From positions 62,001 through 126,000 of the forward strand of contig NZ_JACVCU010000007.1 in assembly GCF_014518425.1 (NCBI RefSeq): a stretch of 64,000 nt of DNA. Direction: 5' to 3'. The notes under the pieces were generated by a model. The model was given only the letters and a program-made list of their open reading frames with translations. It ran no database searches and had not been told where the DNA came from. Below are positions 9,028 to 18,049 of the stretch, piece by piece; position 1 is the first letter of the stretch; every line of letters starts with the position of its first letter. Made by a program: the position numbers and the translations under genes. This stretch comes from Terrabacter sp. MAHUQ-38 (GTDB taxonomy: Bacteria > Actinomycetota > Actinomycetes > Actinomycetales > Dermatophilaceae).

Positions 9028-9735
9028 CTGAACAGCGAGACCGGAGCCGGTCGCGTCGGCGTCATCGTCGTCGCGGCCGGCTCCGGTTCACGTCTGGGGG
9101 CGGGAGTCCCCAAGGCGTTCGTTCCCCTCGGGGGCGTGCCCCTTCTCGGGCACGCCCTTCGGGGGGTTCTGTCGTGTGCGGCCGTCGCCGAGGTGGTGGT
9201 GGTCGCCCCGGAGTCCCACCGCTCGGTCGCGCGGTCCATCGCCGAGGACGTATGCCGTGGGGCCGGGTCGACGAGTCGCGTGACCACGGTCGTCGGCGGG
9301 GCGGCCCGCGGCGACTCCGTGGCCGCCGGCCTGCGGGCCCTCGGCGGCGAGATCGACATCGTGCTCGTCCACGACGCCGCGCGCTGCCTGACGCCGGTGG
9401 AGGTCTTCGACCGGGTGGCCGCGGCCGTGGCAGGCGGGGCCGTTGCGGTCGTGCCCGGCACCGCGGTCGTCGACACGATCAAGCAGGTCGACGAGGCCGG
9501 GTTCGTGGTGGGGACGCCCGAGCGTTCGGCTCTGCGGGCCGTGCAGACGCCCCAGGGCTTCCGACGGGACGTTCTCGAGCGGGCGCACGCCGTGTCGAGC
9601 GACGCGACCGACGACGCCGGTCTCGTCGAGCGCCTCGGCGAGCGGGTCCTCGTCGTCGACGGCGACCCGCGCGCGCTCAAGGTGACGACGCCGGCCGACC
9701 TCGACGCCGCCGCTCGCCTTCTCGACTGTCCCTGA
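9028..9735 (+). CDS. ispD: 2-C-methyl-D-erythritol 4-phosphate cytidylyltransferase
   Basis: IspD transfers CMP from CTP to methylerythritol phosphate in the MEP isoprenoid pathway. The CTP-binding loop VVAAGSGSRLGAGVPKAF is at the N-terminus, followed by LVHDAARCL and VVPGTAVVDTIK, and the GDPRALKVTTPADL motif near the end. About 235 residues, normal for the family. No ATG, GTG or TTG lies in frame between the carD stop and the first conserved residues; CTG at 9028 is the nearest plausible start and is used here with low certainty. ispF follows after one inserted gene. Confidence 0.88.
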   Translation: MNSETGAGRVGVIVVAAGSGSRLGAGVPKAFVPLGGVPLLGHALRGVLSCAAVAEVVVVAPESHRSVARSIAEDVCRGAGSTSRVTTVVGGAARGDSVAAGLRALGGEIDIVLVHDAARCLTPVEVFDRVAAAVAGGAVAVVPGTAVVDTIKQVDEAGFVVGTPERSALRAVQTPQGFRRDVLERAHAVSSDATDDAGLVERLGERVLVVDGDPRALKVTTPADLDAAARLLDCP

Positions 9736-9821
9736 CAGCCGAGTCGGACCTCCTGTCCGGCGCGGTCGACGTCTTCGGCGGTCACGCTTGACCACCGCGT
9801 ACATCGACTCGGTGGGCCGCA

Positions 9822-9827
9822 TATCCT
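9822..9827 (+). promoter_or_regulatory. -10 element (TATCCT) of leaderless SDR gene
   Basis: TATCCT ends seven bases before GTG 9835, with no ribosome site. This is the same geometry as at gpmA, senX3 and cysS. Confidence 0.5.
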
Positions 9828-9834
9828 CGGCTGG

Positions 9835-10635
9835 GTGACGAGCGAGCACCCGAGCACCGGCCAGTCCCGACCCACCGCCCTCATCACGGGGGGTGGCACC
9901 GGCATCGGGGCCGCCATCGCGAGACGCCTGTCCCGTGACGGCTTCGACGTCGTCGTCGCCGGACGCCGCCGGGAGAAGCTCGACGAGGTCGTGGCCGCCA
10001 TCGAGGGTGACGGTGGGTCCGCCCGGGCCCTCGTCATGGACGTCACCGAGCCCGAGTCGGTGACCGCTGGAGTCGGCTCACTCGACCGCTGCGACGTCGT
10101 CGTCAACAACGCGGGCGGCGCGCTCGGCGTGACCCGCGTGGAGGACGCCGACCCCGCCGAATGGGAGCAGATGTACGCCACGAACGTCGTCGGTGCGCTT
10201 CGCGTCACCCAGGCCGTCCTGCCGTTGCTGCGGCGTTCGGCCCGGGCCACGATCGTCGACATCAGCTCCATCGCGGGGGAGCGGGTCTATGAGGGTGGGG
10301 CAGGCTACGTCGCGGCCAAGCACGGCACGTCGGTCGTGTCGGAGACGCTGCGCCTCGAGCTCAACGGCGAGAACATCCGCGTCGTCGACATCAGGCCCGG
10401 AATGGTGCGCACCGAGGAGTTCTCCCTGACGCGCCTGCACGGCGACCAAGCAGCGGCCGAGAAGGTCTACGAGGGTGTCGACCGGCCGCTCGTCGCGGAC
10501 GACGTCGCGGAGTGTGTCGGCTTCGCTGTCGGACTGCCGCAGCACGTCAACCTCGACACCATGGTCATCAAGCCCGTCGCCCAGGCCGCGCCGCACAAGG
10601 TGCACCGCGGCCCGATCGACTGGAAGGACGCGTGA
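9835..10635 (+). CDS. SDR-family NAD(P)-dependent oxidoreductase
   Basis: A 266-residue classical short-chain dehydrogenase. The cofactor loop is [15 protein letters not shown] (residues ~18-33) with Arg after strand 2 ([10 protein letters not shown]), favouring NADP(H). NNAGG, the catalytic Ser of [10 protein letters not shown] and YVAAKHG (Tyr-x3-Lys) are all present. It is most like the serine 3-dehydrogenase/YdfG branch, but the substrate is not certain. It is inserted between ispD and ispF, and its stop overlaps the ispF ATG by one base, so the two are probably co-translated. Confidence 0.85.
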   Translation: MTSEHPSTGQSRPTALITGGGTGIGAAIARRLSRDGFDVVVAGRRREKLDEVVAAIEGDGGSARALVMDVTEPESVTAGVGSLDRCDVVVNNAGGALGVTRVEDADPAEWEQMYATNVVGALRVTQAVLPLLRRSARATIVDISSIAGERVYEGGAGYVAAKHGTSVVSETLRLELNGENIRVVDIRPGMVRTEEFSLTRLHGDQAAAEKVYEGVDRPLVADDVAECVGFAVGLPQHVNLDTMVIKPVAQAAPHKVHRGPIDWKDA

Positions 10636-11129
10636 TGGCCGGGCTCCCACGCGTCGGCGTCGGCCTCGACGTCCACTCCTTCGCACCCGAGGGCTCGGAC
10701 CGGGAGCTCTGGGTGGGTGGACTGCACTGGCCCGGTGAACGAGGCCTCGAGGGCCACTCCGACGCCGACGTCGCGGCGCACGCCGCCTGCGACGCGATCT
10801 TCTCCGCCGCCGGCATCGGCGACCTGGGTGCCCACTTCGGCACGTCGCGACCGGAGCTCGCCGGTGCCTCCGGCGTCACGTTGCTCGCCGAGGCCGCCCG
10901 GCTCGTGCGGGAGGCCGGCTTCGAGATCGGCAACATCGCCGTCCAGGTCGTCGGCAACCGGCCCAAGGTCGGCACCCGCCGCGCCGAGGCCGAGGCCGCG
11001 CTTTCCGGGGCTGCGGGCGCACCCGTGTCGGTGAGCGGCACGACGACCGACGGTCTCGGCCTCACCGGCCGCGGCGAGGGCGTCGCCGCCGTCGCCACCG
11101 CCCTCGTCGTCCGTGGTGCTGCTGCCTGA
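10635..11129 (+). CDS. ispF: 2-C-methyl-D-erythritol 2,4-cyclodiphosphate synthase
   Basis: A 164-residue IspF that cyclises CDP-methylerythritol phosphate to ME-cPP with release of CMP. The signature [13 protein letters not shown] supplies the metal-binding Asp and His. [18 protein letters not shown] carries the third ligand, and GIGDLGAHF and a [15 protein letters not shown] end are conserved. The ATG at 10635 overlaps the SDR stop (TGATG). Together with ispD it supplies two successive MEP pathway reactions flanking one step (IspE) that is not in this window. Confidence 0.95.
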   Translation: MAGLPRVGVGLDVHSFAPEGSDRELWVGGLHWPGERGLEGHSDADVAAHAACDAIFSAAGIGDLGAHFGTSRPELAGASGVTLLAEAARLVREAGFEIGNIAVQVVGNRPKVGTRRAEAEAALSGAAGAPVSVSGTTTDGLGLTGRGEGVAAVATALVVRGAAA

Positions 11130-11220
11130 CGACCTCCCGGCGCTTGGGCGGCCAGCCTGACGGGTACGCCGACAGGTGGAGCGGCTTGACGTCGCCCGTG
11201 GGCTCTACCAGGAGGACGGC

Positions 11221-11706
11221 ATGCAAACGAGCACCATCATCTGGATCGTCGTGGCCGTGATCGTCGTGATCGCCATCGTCGCGTTGGTGATGGCCCGCAG
11301 CCGGGGGCGGCGGGTGGAGGCCAAGCGGGAGAAGGCAGCCGAGATCAGGGAGCACGCCTCCGAGCACGACCAGGACCTGCGCGAGCAGGAGGCGAGCGCG
11401 ACAGAGGCGCGGGCCCGCTCGGATCTGGCTCGTGCGGAGGCGCAGAAGCGCCAGGTCGAGGCCGAGCGCCTGGCGACAGAGGCGCAGGCGAGGGCTGGTG
11501 AGGCCCAGTCCGTCCGGCGCGAGCGGGACGAGCAGCTGCGCGAGGCGGACCGGCACGACCCCGACGTGCGCACCGACAAGGAGGGCTACCGCGTCGACGA
11601 GCAGGGCAACCGCCTCACCCCCGACGCCGACCGTGATCGTGACGAGCGCGCCACCTTCGACCGGCGCGAGGACGAGTCGACACGCCGCGACGAGCGCGAG
11701 CGGTGA
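11221..11706 (+). CDS. single-pass membrane protein with long charged coiled coil
   Basis: A 161-residue protein. A hydrophobic helix (IIWIVVAVIVVIAIVALVMA, residues ~6-25) is followed by a long Ala/Glu/Arg-rich helix with heptad character (EAEAQKR-type repeats) and a very charged tail (RDRDERATFDRREDESTRR). Proteins of this kind are common in actinobacteria and have no known function. The ATG at 11221 has an excellent AGGAGG ribosome site seven bases upstream. It is followed by a 12-bp hairpin terminator. Confidence 0.75.
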   Translation: MQTSTIIWIVVAVIVVIAIVALVMARSRGRRVEAKREKAAEIREHASEHDQDLREQEASATEARARSDLARAEAQKRQVEAERLATEAQARAGEAQSVRRERDEQLREADRHDPDVRTDKEGYRVDEQGNRLTPDADRDRDERATFDRREDESTRRDERER

Positions 11707-11719
11707 GCCCCGTCCCACG

Positions 11720-11753
11720 ACACGGCATACGACCTCGACGGCGTATGCCGTGT
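11720..11753. terminator. 12-bp stem-loop between convergent membrane-protein genes
   Basis: ACACGGCATACG (11720-11731) pairs perfectly with CGTATGCCGTGT (11742-11753) around a 10-base loop. It lies between genes that converge from 11706 and 11820. Confidence 0.7.
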
Positions 11754-11819
11754 GGCCGAAGGCGTACGACACGACCACTCGAGTGAGGCTCGAGTGTCAA
11801 TCGTGCCGCGGGTGGCCCT

Positions 11820-12569
11820 TCATGTGTGAGGAGTGTCGCGCAGCAGGCTGATCTTCTGCCAGATCTTGCGGCTCATACCGGTCGTGAGGTTCTCGATCTC
11901 GCTGACGGTGTCGAGCACGAGAGCGTCGGTCGACTCCTCGGCGCACAGGGCAGCGGCCTTCGACGTCAGCGACAGCAGCTCAGAGCAGTAGTCGAGGTAG
12001 AGCGCGTAGTCGCGCACAGACATGGTGCGGGGGCTGACGACCTCGGGGCCAAGCGGAGCGGCCGGCTCGGTGTCGGGCAGGAGTGACGCCGGGTCCTTGC
12101 TCATCTGATGCATGTCGATGATGTGCGCGAGCGACCGCAGCCGGTGCAGCCGGCGGATCAGGTCGTTGCGCACGACCCGGTCGGCGAGCGAGAGCAGGAA
12201 CCAGATCGCGATGCCGGCGAAGACGAGGTCGTTGATGAGGCTCTCGATGACGGGCAGCCACTCGAACGCCGCGCGGGAGGCGGCAGTGGCGACGGCGTCG
12301 CGCACCGCCGTGACGACCGCAACGACCGAGACGCCGAGCACGACGAGGATGAGGACGCGCGAGGTCCACTTCAGGGCGGCCCGCTGCACCGGAGCACGAC
12401 GGCGGCGGTCCTGCAGACCATCGACGACCGTGCCGAGTTCATCCGTCGCTGCGCGCAGGCCCGGGTGCCTGGGCAGGTAGCCGTCGATGCGCTCGCCGAG
12501 GTAGGCGATGACCGCGCGCACCTCAGTGCCGTCGAGCCGCTCGTAGCTCGTGAGCCGCGGTTGCGCCAT
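11820..12569 (-). CDS. membrane protein of unknown function
   Basis: A 249-residue protein with two hydrophobic segments near the middle ([18 protein letters not shown] and [19 protein letters not shown]) flanked by a soluble N-terminal helix-rich region and a soluble C-terminal region ending in a helical stretch ([20 protein letters not shown]). No enzymatic motif is visible. The family is unrecognised. Its start lies 70 bp from the divergent cysS start. Confidence 0.6.
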   Translation of the reverse strand: MAQPRLTSYERLDGTEVRAVIAYLGERIDGYLPRHPGLRAATDELGTVVDGLQDRRRRAPVQRAALKWTSRVLILVVLGVSVVAVVTAVRDAVATAASRAAFEWLPVIESLINDLVFAGIAIWFLLSLADRVVRNDLIRRLHRLRSLAHIIDMHQMSKDPASLLPDTEPAAPLGPEVVSPRTMSVRDYALYLDYCSELLSLTSKAAALCAEESTDALVLDTVSEIENLTTGMSRKIWQKISLLRDTPHT

Positions 12570-12625
12570 GGCGCCGAGCGTAACGGCCGGTTGCTCGTCT
12601 GGTCGGGCGCAGCGTGGCGCGCCGA

Positions 12626-12631
12626 TAGACT
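12626..12631 (+). promoter_or_regulatory. -10 element (TAGACT) of leaderless cysS
   Basis: TAGACT ends seven bases before GTG 12639, and no ribosome site is present. This supports the GTG start over a much longer open frame. Confidence 0.55.
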
Positions 12632-12638
12632 TCGGCGG

Positions 12639-14129
12639 GTGAGCCTACGACTGTTCGACACCGCGACCCGAGAGCTGCGCGACTTCACGCCGCGCGAGGC
12701 GGGCAAGGTCGGCATGTACATCTGTGGGCTCACGACGCAGGGCGCTCCGCACATCGGGCACATCCGCTTCGCCGTCGCGTTCGACGTGCTGCGCCGCTGG
12801 CTCGAGACGGGGCACGGCTACGACGTGACCCTCGTGCGCAACGTCACCGACATCGACGACAAGGTGTTGCGCAAGGCGGCCGAGGCGGGCGAGGAATGGT
12901 TCGCCCTGACCTACCGCAACGAGCGCCTGACGACGGAGGCGCTCGATGCGCTCGGTGTCGAGCCGGCTACCTACGAGCCGCGCGCCACCGGGCACGTGCC
13001 CGACATGGTCACGCTCATGGAGACGCTCATCGAGAAGGGCCACGCGTATGCCGCCCCGGACGGCAGCGGCGACGTGTACTTCGACGTGCGCTCCTGGCCG
13101 GAGTACGGCTCCCTGTCCAACCAGTCGCTCGACGACATGGTGGCCGCCGAGGACGCCGACCCGCGCGGCAAGCGCGACCCGCGGGACTTCGCCCTCTGGA
13201 AGGGCCGCAAGGCCGAGGAGCCCGAGAGCGCCTCGTGGCCGACGCCGTTCGGGGTGGGTCGGCCCGGGTGGCACCTCGAGTGCTCCGCGATGGCGCGCCG
13301 CTGGCTGGGAGACGAGTTCGACATCCACGGCGGCGGCATCGACCTGCGCTTCCCGCACCACGAGAACGAGCAGGCGCAGTCGCGCGCGGCCGGTCTCGGC
13401 TTCGCCCGCTACTGGCTGCACAACGCGTGGGTCACGGTGAAGGGCCAGAAGATGGGCAAGTCGCTCGGCAACTCCCTCGAGGTGCGCCACCTGCTCGAGA
13501 ACACGCGTCCGATCGTGCTGCGCTACTACCTCACGGCCGCGCACTACCGCTCGATGATCGAGTACCACCCCGGCTCGCTCGACGAGGCGGCCGCGGCGGT
13601 CGAGCGCATCGAGGGCTTCCTCGAGAGAGCCGGCCGTCGCGGCACGATCGTGCCTCTGGCCGTGGCCGACCTGCCGGCCGCGTTCGTCGAGTCGATGGAC
13701 GACGACCTCGGGGTCAGCGGTGCGCTCGCCGTCGTCCACGACACGGTCCGCGCCGGCAACAGTGCGCTCGACGAGGACGACGACGAGGCGGCGCTCGCGG
13801 CCGCCGGCTCGGTGGTCGCGATGACCGACGTGCTCGGCGTCAACCCGCTCGCCCCGCACTGGGGCGCCGGCGGCAACGGCGAGGAGGCCGCCGCGACGGT
13901 GGCGCTCGAGGCGCTCGTGCGTGCCCAGCTCGACGCCCGCCAGACGGCCCGTCAGGAGCGCGACTTCGCCCGGGCCGACGAGATCCGCGACACCCTCAGC
14001 GCGGTCGGTATCGAGATCACCGACACCCCGTCCGGGGCCCAGTGGTCGCTCGCGCGCCCTTCGTCGCGCGGCACCACTGACCCCGACTCCACGAACGCGG
14101 CCCCCGGGGCCGAGAAGGCACAGGGCTGA
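12639..14129 (+). CDS. cysS: cysteinyl-tRNA synthetase
   Basis: A 496-residue class Ia synthetase charging tRNA-Cys. The signature regions are [19 protein letters not shown] (zinc Cys plus a HIGH-type motif, residues ~23-41), [25 protein letters not shown] for zinc and substrate binding, and KMGKSLGN for the KMSKS-type loop. Length is as expected for CysS (about 460-500); the mycothiol enzyme MshC is shorter (~410) and normally sits elsewhere. GTG 12639 is preferred because of the leaderless promoter. rlmB follows directly. Confidence 0.95.
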   Translation: MSLRLFDTATRELRDFTPREAGKVGMYICGLTTQGAPHIGHIRFAVAFDVLRRWLETGHGYDVTLVRNVTDIDDKVLRKAAEAGEEWFALTYRNERLTTEALDALGVEPATYEPRATGHVPDMVTLMETLIEKGHAYAAPDGSGDVYFDVRSWPEYGSLSNQSLDDMVAAEDADPRGKRDPRDFALWKGRKAEEPESASWPTPFGVGRPGWHLECSAMARRWLGDEFDIHGGGIDLRFPHHENEQAQSRAAGLGFARYWLHNAWVTVKGQKMGKSLGNSLEVRHLLENTRPIVLRYYLTAAHYRSMIEYHPGSLDEAAAAVERIEGFLERAGRRGTIVPLAVADLPAAFVESMDDDLGVSGALAVVHDTVRAGNSALDEDDDEAALAAAGSVVAMTDVLGVNPLAPHWGAGGNGEEAAATVALEALVRAQLDARQTARQERDFARADEIRDTLSAVGIEITDTPSGAQWSLARPSSRGTTDPDSTNAAPGAEKAQG

Positions 14130-14130
14130 C

Positions 14131-15099
14131 ATGCCAGGCAACTCCCAGCGTCGCGGCGCGGTCCGCAAGAGCGGCAAGGGCGCGACCGTCGGCTCGGGTG
14201 GCCAGCGCCGCCGCGGGCTCGAGGGCAAGGGGCCGACGCCCAAGGCCGCCGACCGCGAGTACCACCCCGCGCACAAGCGGGCCAGAGCCGTCGCCAAGCG
14301 CTCCGGGGGACCCGGGGGACCGGGGGCAGCCGGCGGCCGCGGTACGGCGCGGAGGACCAAGGCCTCGAGCGAGATGGTCTACGGCCGCAACTCGGTCGTC
14401 GAGGCCCTGCGCGCCGACGTCCCCGTGGCGACGATGTACATCGCCACGCGCATCGACACCGACGACCGCGTCAGGGAGGCGCTCAAGCTGGCGACCGAGC
14501 GCGGGCTCGCCATCCTCGAGACGCCGCGCGGCGAGCTCGACCGGCTCACAGACGGCGGCGTCCACCAGGGGATGGCCCTGCAGGTGCCGCCCTACGACTA
14601 CGCGCACCCGAACGACCTCATCGACCCCGAGATGCCCGGCATCCCGCTCGTCGTCGCGCTCGACGGCATCACCGACCCGCGCAACCTGGGCGCGATCGTG
14701 CGCTCCGTCGCGGCGTTCGGCGGCCACGGCGTCGTCGTGCCCGAGCGTCGCTCGGTCGGCATGACCGCGTCGGCGTGGAAGACGTCGGCCGGGGCCGCCG
14801 CCCGCATCCCCGTCGCGCGGGCGAGCAACCTGACCCGCGCGCTCGAGGAGTTCAAGAAGGCCGGCTTCTTCATCCTCGGCCTCGACATGGACGGCGACGT
14901 CGAGCTGCCCGACCTGGCCCTCGCGTCCGAGCCGCTCGTCATCGTGACCGGCTCCGAGGGCAAGGGGCTCTCGCGCCTCGTGCGCGAGACGTGCGACCAG
15001 ATCGTCTCGATCCCGATGAGCTCGGCCGTCGAGTCGCTCAACGCCGGGCTAGCGACGGGGGTCACCCTCTACGAGATCGCGCGGCAGAGGCGCGGCTGA
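14131..15099 (+). CDS. rlmB: 23S rRNA (guanosine-2251-2'-O)-methyltransferase RlmB
   Basis: A 322-residue SpoU-family (SPOUT fold) RNA methyltransferase. An Arg/Lys/Gly-rich N-terminal extension (~80 residues) precedes the substrate-binding domain ([14 protein letters not shown]). The catalytic domain has motif 1 [16 protein letters not shown], motif 2 [15 protein letters not shown] and motif 3 [20 protein letters not shown], which forms the trefoil knot. It methylates the peptidyl-transferase region of 23S rRNA. It lies two bases after cysS, as in many actinobacteria; the basic extension is typical of the actinobacterial homologues. Confidence 0.94.
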   Translation: MPGNSQRRGAVRKSGKGATVGSGGQRRRGLEGKGPTPKAADREYHPAHKRARAVAKRSGGPGGPGAAGGRGTARRTKASSEMVYGRNSVVEALRADVPVATMYIATRIDTDDRVREALKLATERGLAILETPRGELDRLTDGGVHQGMALQVPPYDYAHPNDLIDPEMPGIPLVVALDGITDPRNLGAIVRSVAAFGGHGVVVPERRSVGMTASAWKTSAGAAARIPVARASNLTRALEEFKKAGFFILGLDMDGDVELPDLALASEPLVIVTGSEGKGLSRLVRETCDQIVSIPMSSAVESLNAGLATGVTLYEIARQRRG

Positions 15100-15243
15100 C
15101 GCTCCTACGGCTCACAGGGAACTCCAACCGGGCCTGCGACGCTGGTCAGGGAGTGATCGGTAGAGTTCTACCGAGATCCACTACGACGTGTAGTACCAAG
15201 CGTCGCTGCGAGTGAGCAGCGGGACCGACAGAAGGACGGATAC

Positions 15244-16095
15244 GTGGCGAAGAGCAACCGTGCCGAGACCGCGGCCCGAGCCGCCCAGCTGCGCGCTGAG
15301 GCCGCACGCAAGGACCGTCAACGGACGCAGGTCATCGCGGCCTCGGTCGCGATCGTCGTGGTCGTCATCGCCGTGGTCCTCGGCGTCGTGATCTCGAACC
15401 GCCCACAGGATGCTCCCGCGGCCAGCGGGGGAGCGGCCGCGCTGGCAACGCTCGAGAAGTTGCCCGCCACCGTCTTCGACAAGGCGCCCGCGCCGACCCC
15501 CGCCCAGGCCCCGGCGAAGGTCGAGGGCGGTACGGCCCTGACCCAGGACGGCAAGCCCAAGGTGCTCTACGTCGGCGCCGAGTACTGCCCGTTCTGCGCC
15601 ATGGAGCGCTGGGCCCTCATCGGGGCGCTGTCGCGCTTCGGGACGTTCACCGGCATCACCGAGACGACGAGCTCGAGCACCGACGTCCACCCGGACACCC
15701 CGACGTTCTCGTTCAAGGACGCGACGTACACGAGTGACGTCGTCGCCTTCCAGGCCGTCGAGACCCAGGACCGCGAGGGCAAGCCGCTCCAGAAGCTCGA
15801 CGGCGAGAACCTCGCGCTCTTCCAGAAGTTCAACCCGGGCGGCGGCATCCCGTGGATCACCTACGGCGGCACGCATGCGACGAGCGGCGCGACGGTCGAC
15901 GCCAACGTCTTCGAGGGCAAGACGTACGACCAGGTCATCGCCGGCATCCAGGACCCGACCTCCGACATCGGCAAGACGGTGACCCCGGCGATCAACATGA
16001 TCACGGCCCAGATCTGTGAGCAGACGAAGGGCCAGCCGGCCAACGTGTGCACCAGCCAGGGCGTCATGTCGGCGTCCGTCCTGCTCAAGCGTTGA
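15244..16095 (+). CDS. DUF929-family membrane-anchored thioredoxin-fold protein
   Basis: A 283-residue protein with a cytoplasmic basic N-terminus, one membrane helix (IVVVVIAVVLGVVIS, residues ~36-50) and an extracytoplasmic DUF929 domain. The CPFC redox pair is at residues 115-118 inside YCPFCAMERWALIGAL. It lies next to a VKOR-family gene, so it is probably the thiol-oxidoreductase that VKOR keeps oxidised, aiding disulfide formation in exported proteins; that partnership is inferred from adjacency and known VKOR-thioredoxin pairs. The start is GTG 15244. An imperfect palindrome (CGGTAGAgtTCTACCG, 15158-15173) lies upstream. Confidence 0.8.
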   Translation: MAKSNRAETAARAAQLRAEAARKDRQRTQVIAASVAIVVVVIAVVLGVVISNRPQDAPAASGGAAALATLEKLPATVFDKAPAPTPAQAPAKVEGGTALTQDGKPKVLYVGAEYCPFCAMERWALIGALSRFGTFTGITETTSSSTDVHPDTPTFSFKDATYTSDVVAFQAVETQDREGKPLQKLDGENLALFQKFNPGGGIPWITYGGTHATSGATVDANVFEGKTYDQVIAGIQDPTSDIGKTVTPAINMITAQICEQTKGQPANVCTSQGVMSASVLLKR

Positions 16096-16099
16096 CCCG

Positions 16100-16627
16100 A
16101 TGAGCTCGCTACGCGACGACACCGCGACGGCCGGCGTCGGCCCCCAGCCCGCTGGTCGGGAGCGGCCGGGGTGGCTCGCGCCCGTCTCGCTCGGTCTCGT
16201 GGTGGCCGGCCTGATCGTGTCGGCCTACCTGACGTTCGAGCACTTCACGGCCAACGCCACCCTCGCCTGCAGCATCGGTGGCGTCGTCGACTGCGCGAAG
16301 GTCACCACGTCCGCGTGGAGCACCTTCATGGGGGTGCCCGTGGCGCTGCTCGGCCTCCTCTTCTTCGTGGCGCTGCTCGGCCTCTGCTGGCCGAGCACCT
16401 GGCACCGGCGGGAGCGATGGCTCGACCCGGCGCGCCTCGGCTGGGTCACGATCGGACTGGGCATGGCGCTCTACCTCGTGTGGGCCGAGCTGTACCGCAT
16501 CCACGCGATCTGCCTGTGGTGCACGGCAGTCCACGTCCTCACGTTCCTGCTCTGGATCGTCGTCCTCTTCGGCCAGATCCTCTCCGGGCCCGCCGGTGAG
16601 GTCACCGCCGACGCCAGGTCGGATTGA
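16100..16627 (+). CDS. vitamin K epoxide reductase (VKOR) family protein
   Basis: A 175-residue, four-helix membrane protein. The loop cysteine pair is C57/C65 (CSIGGVVDC) and the active-site pair C138/C141 (CLWC) is in the last helices. Bacterial VKOR homologues reoxidise a partner thiol protein using menaquinone, driving disulfide bond formation outside the membrane. It begins four bases after the DUF929 thioredoxin-fold gene, suggesting a two-gene redox unit. ATG 16100 is used, since the upstream in-frame region falls inside the DUF929 gene. Confidence 0.9.
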   Translation: MSSLRDDTATAGVGPQPAGRERPGWLAPVSLGLVVAGLIVSAYLTFEHFTANATLACSIGGVVDCAKVTTSAWSTFMGVPVALLGLLFFVALLGLCWPSTWHRRERWLDPARLGWVTIGLGMALYLVWAELYRIHAICLWCTAVHVLTFLLWIVVLFGQILSGPAGEVTADARSD

Positions 16628-16653
16628 CGGCGTACGCCGAGGGCCGTTGACGC

Positions 16654-17898
16654 TCAGTCGAGGCGGCTGATGACGGGCATCTCCTCGGTGTCGACCCCGA
16701 GGACGGACTTCTCCTCGGGTTTGGCAGGGAGGACCGTGGCGACGTAGTCACGCAGGGCCTCGTCGATCGGGGTGTCACGCCCGGCCCGCTCGCTCATGTA
16801 CCAGCGGTGCTCGAGGACCTCGTGGAAGATCTCGGCCGGCTCGAGGCGTCCGGTCAGCTCGCGCGGAACGGCCCGCGTGACCGGCTCGTAGACCTTCGCC
16901 AGCCAGTCATGGGCCACGATCTCCTCGTCCTCGCCCTGACGGTCGGTCGCGGCCGTGTAGGCGTCGAGGTCGTTGAGCAGGCGACGAGCCTGGTTCTCTC
17001 CGACGTCGAGGCCGGTGAGGCGCAGCAGGCGGCGCGAGTGGTGACCGGCGTCGACGACCTTGGGGGTGATGACGATCTCGGTGCCGCCGATGTCGGTGGC
17101 GATCGACAGCTCGTCGACGTCGAAGCCGAGCTCGTTGAGGCGGCGGATGCGCTCGTCGACGCGCCACCGGTCGCCGAGCTCGAAGCGCTCGGTGCCGGTG
17201 AGCGTGTCCCAGAGGGTGTGGTAGCGCTCGATGATCGACGCAGACACCTCGAACGGGTCGGCGTGCTGCTCGAGGAAGCCGCCGGCCGAGAGGTCCATGA
17301 GCTCGCCCGCGATGTTGACCCTGGCGATGTCGAGGTCGTGCTCGCGTTGCCCGTTGGACAGGCGCGGGTGGAGCTCTCCTGTCTCTGCGTCGACGAGGTA
17401 GGCGGCGAAGGCGCCCGCGTCACGGCGGAAGAGGGTGTTGGACAGGGACACGTCGCCCCACCAGAACCCCTCGAGGTGCAGGCGCACGAGGAGCAGCGCG
17501 AGCGCGTCCATGAGACGCACTGCGGTGTCGGGCCGCAGGTTCTGGCTGTACAGCGCGCGGTACGGCAACGAGAACTGCAGGTGTCGGGTGATGAGGCAGG
17601 CGTCGAGCGGCTCGCCGTCGGCGGTGGTGCGGCCGTGGACGACGCCGAACGGTTCGACGCTGGGCACGTCGAGGCGGCGCAGGTTGCGCAGCATGGCGTA
17701 CTCACGGTCGGCGATGTCGTCCTTGATCTCCTTGACAGCCAGCACACGCGGGCCCATCTTGACGAAGCGGACGACGTGACGCGAGATGCCCCGAGGCAGG
17801 GCGGCGAGGTAGGACTCGGGCCATTCCTCGAGGGGCGTCGACCAGGGCAGGTCGAGCAGGGCGGACTCGGGTCTTGCGGTGGTGATCTCGAGGGTCAC
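16654..17898 (-). CDS. DUF4032 protein with kinase-like (LPS-kinase fold) domain
   Basis: A 414-residue protein. The N-terminal half has a protein/lipopolysaccharide-kinase-like signature: VLAVKEIKDDIADREYAML suggests the nucleotide-binding lysine and GFWWGDVSLSNTLF the catalytic-loop Asp and Asn, and AYLVDAETGE the metal-binding Asp. The C-terminal half (ELGFDVDELSIATDI, EEIVAHDWLAKVYEPV) is the DUF4032 region conserved across actinobacteria. Its substrate is unknown. GTG 17898 is taken as start. It is convergent with the VKOR gene and in the same direction as the msiK-type gene. Confidence 0.75.
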   Translation of the reverse strand: MTLEITTARPESALLDLPWSTPLEEWPESYLAALPRGISRHVVRFVKMGPRVLAVKEIKDDIADREYAMLRNLRRLDVPSVEPFGVVHGRTTADGEPLDACLITRHLQFSLPYRALYSQNLRPDTAVRLMDALALLLVRLHLEGFWWGDVSLSNTLFRRDAGAFAAYLVDAETGELHPRLSNGQREHDLDIARVNIAGELMDLSAGGFLEQHADPFEVSASIIERYHTLWDTLTGTERFELGDRWRVDERIRRLNELGFDVDELSIATDIGGTEIVITPKVVDAGHHSRRLLRLTGLDVGENQARRLLNDLDAYTAATDRQGEDEEIVAHDWLAKVYEPVTRAVPRELTGRLEPAEIFHEVLEHRWYMSERAGRDTPIDEALRDYVATVLPAKPEEKSVLGVDTEEMPVISRLD

Positions 17899-17982
17899 GC
17901 GCTCATCGTGGCACGCGCGCGCGTCGGGCGTCGATCGGCCCACAGCGCGAGCGCCCCCGTCGCGAGGCAGAGAACTGCAGAC

Positions 17983-18025
17983 GGCACCGGGCCGGCACCC
18001 CGTGGAGGGGTGCCGGCCCGGTGCC
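17983..18025 (-). terminator. 19-bp perfect inverted repeat after the msiK-type gene
   Basis: GGCACCGGGCCGGCACCCC (17983-18001) is perfectly complementary to 18007-18025 across a five-base loop. The hairpin follows the stop of the ABC ATPase gene on the minus strand and separates it from the DUF4032 gene. Confidence 0.85.
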
Positions 18026-18049
18026 GTGTGCCGTCGGCGCGTCGTGCGC

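Noticed and set aside
15158-15194. CGGTAGAgtTCTACCG and ACTAC/GTAGT inverted repeats as a structured RNA
   Set aside because: Short and imperfect; no known motif or conserved context, so only mentioned as an upstream palindrome.
16628-16639. CGGCGTACGCCG palindrome as terminator
   Set aside because: It has no loop and is only 12 bases; not convincing between the convergent genes.
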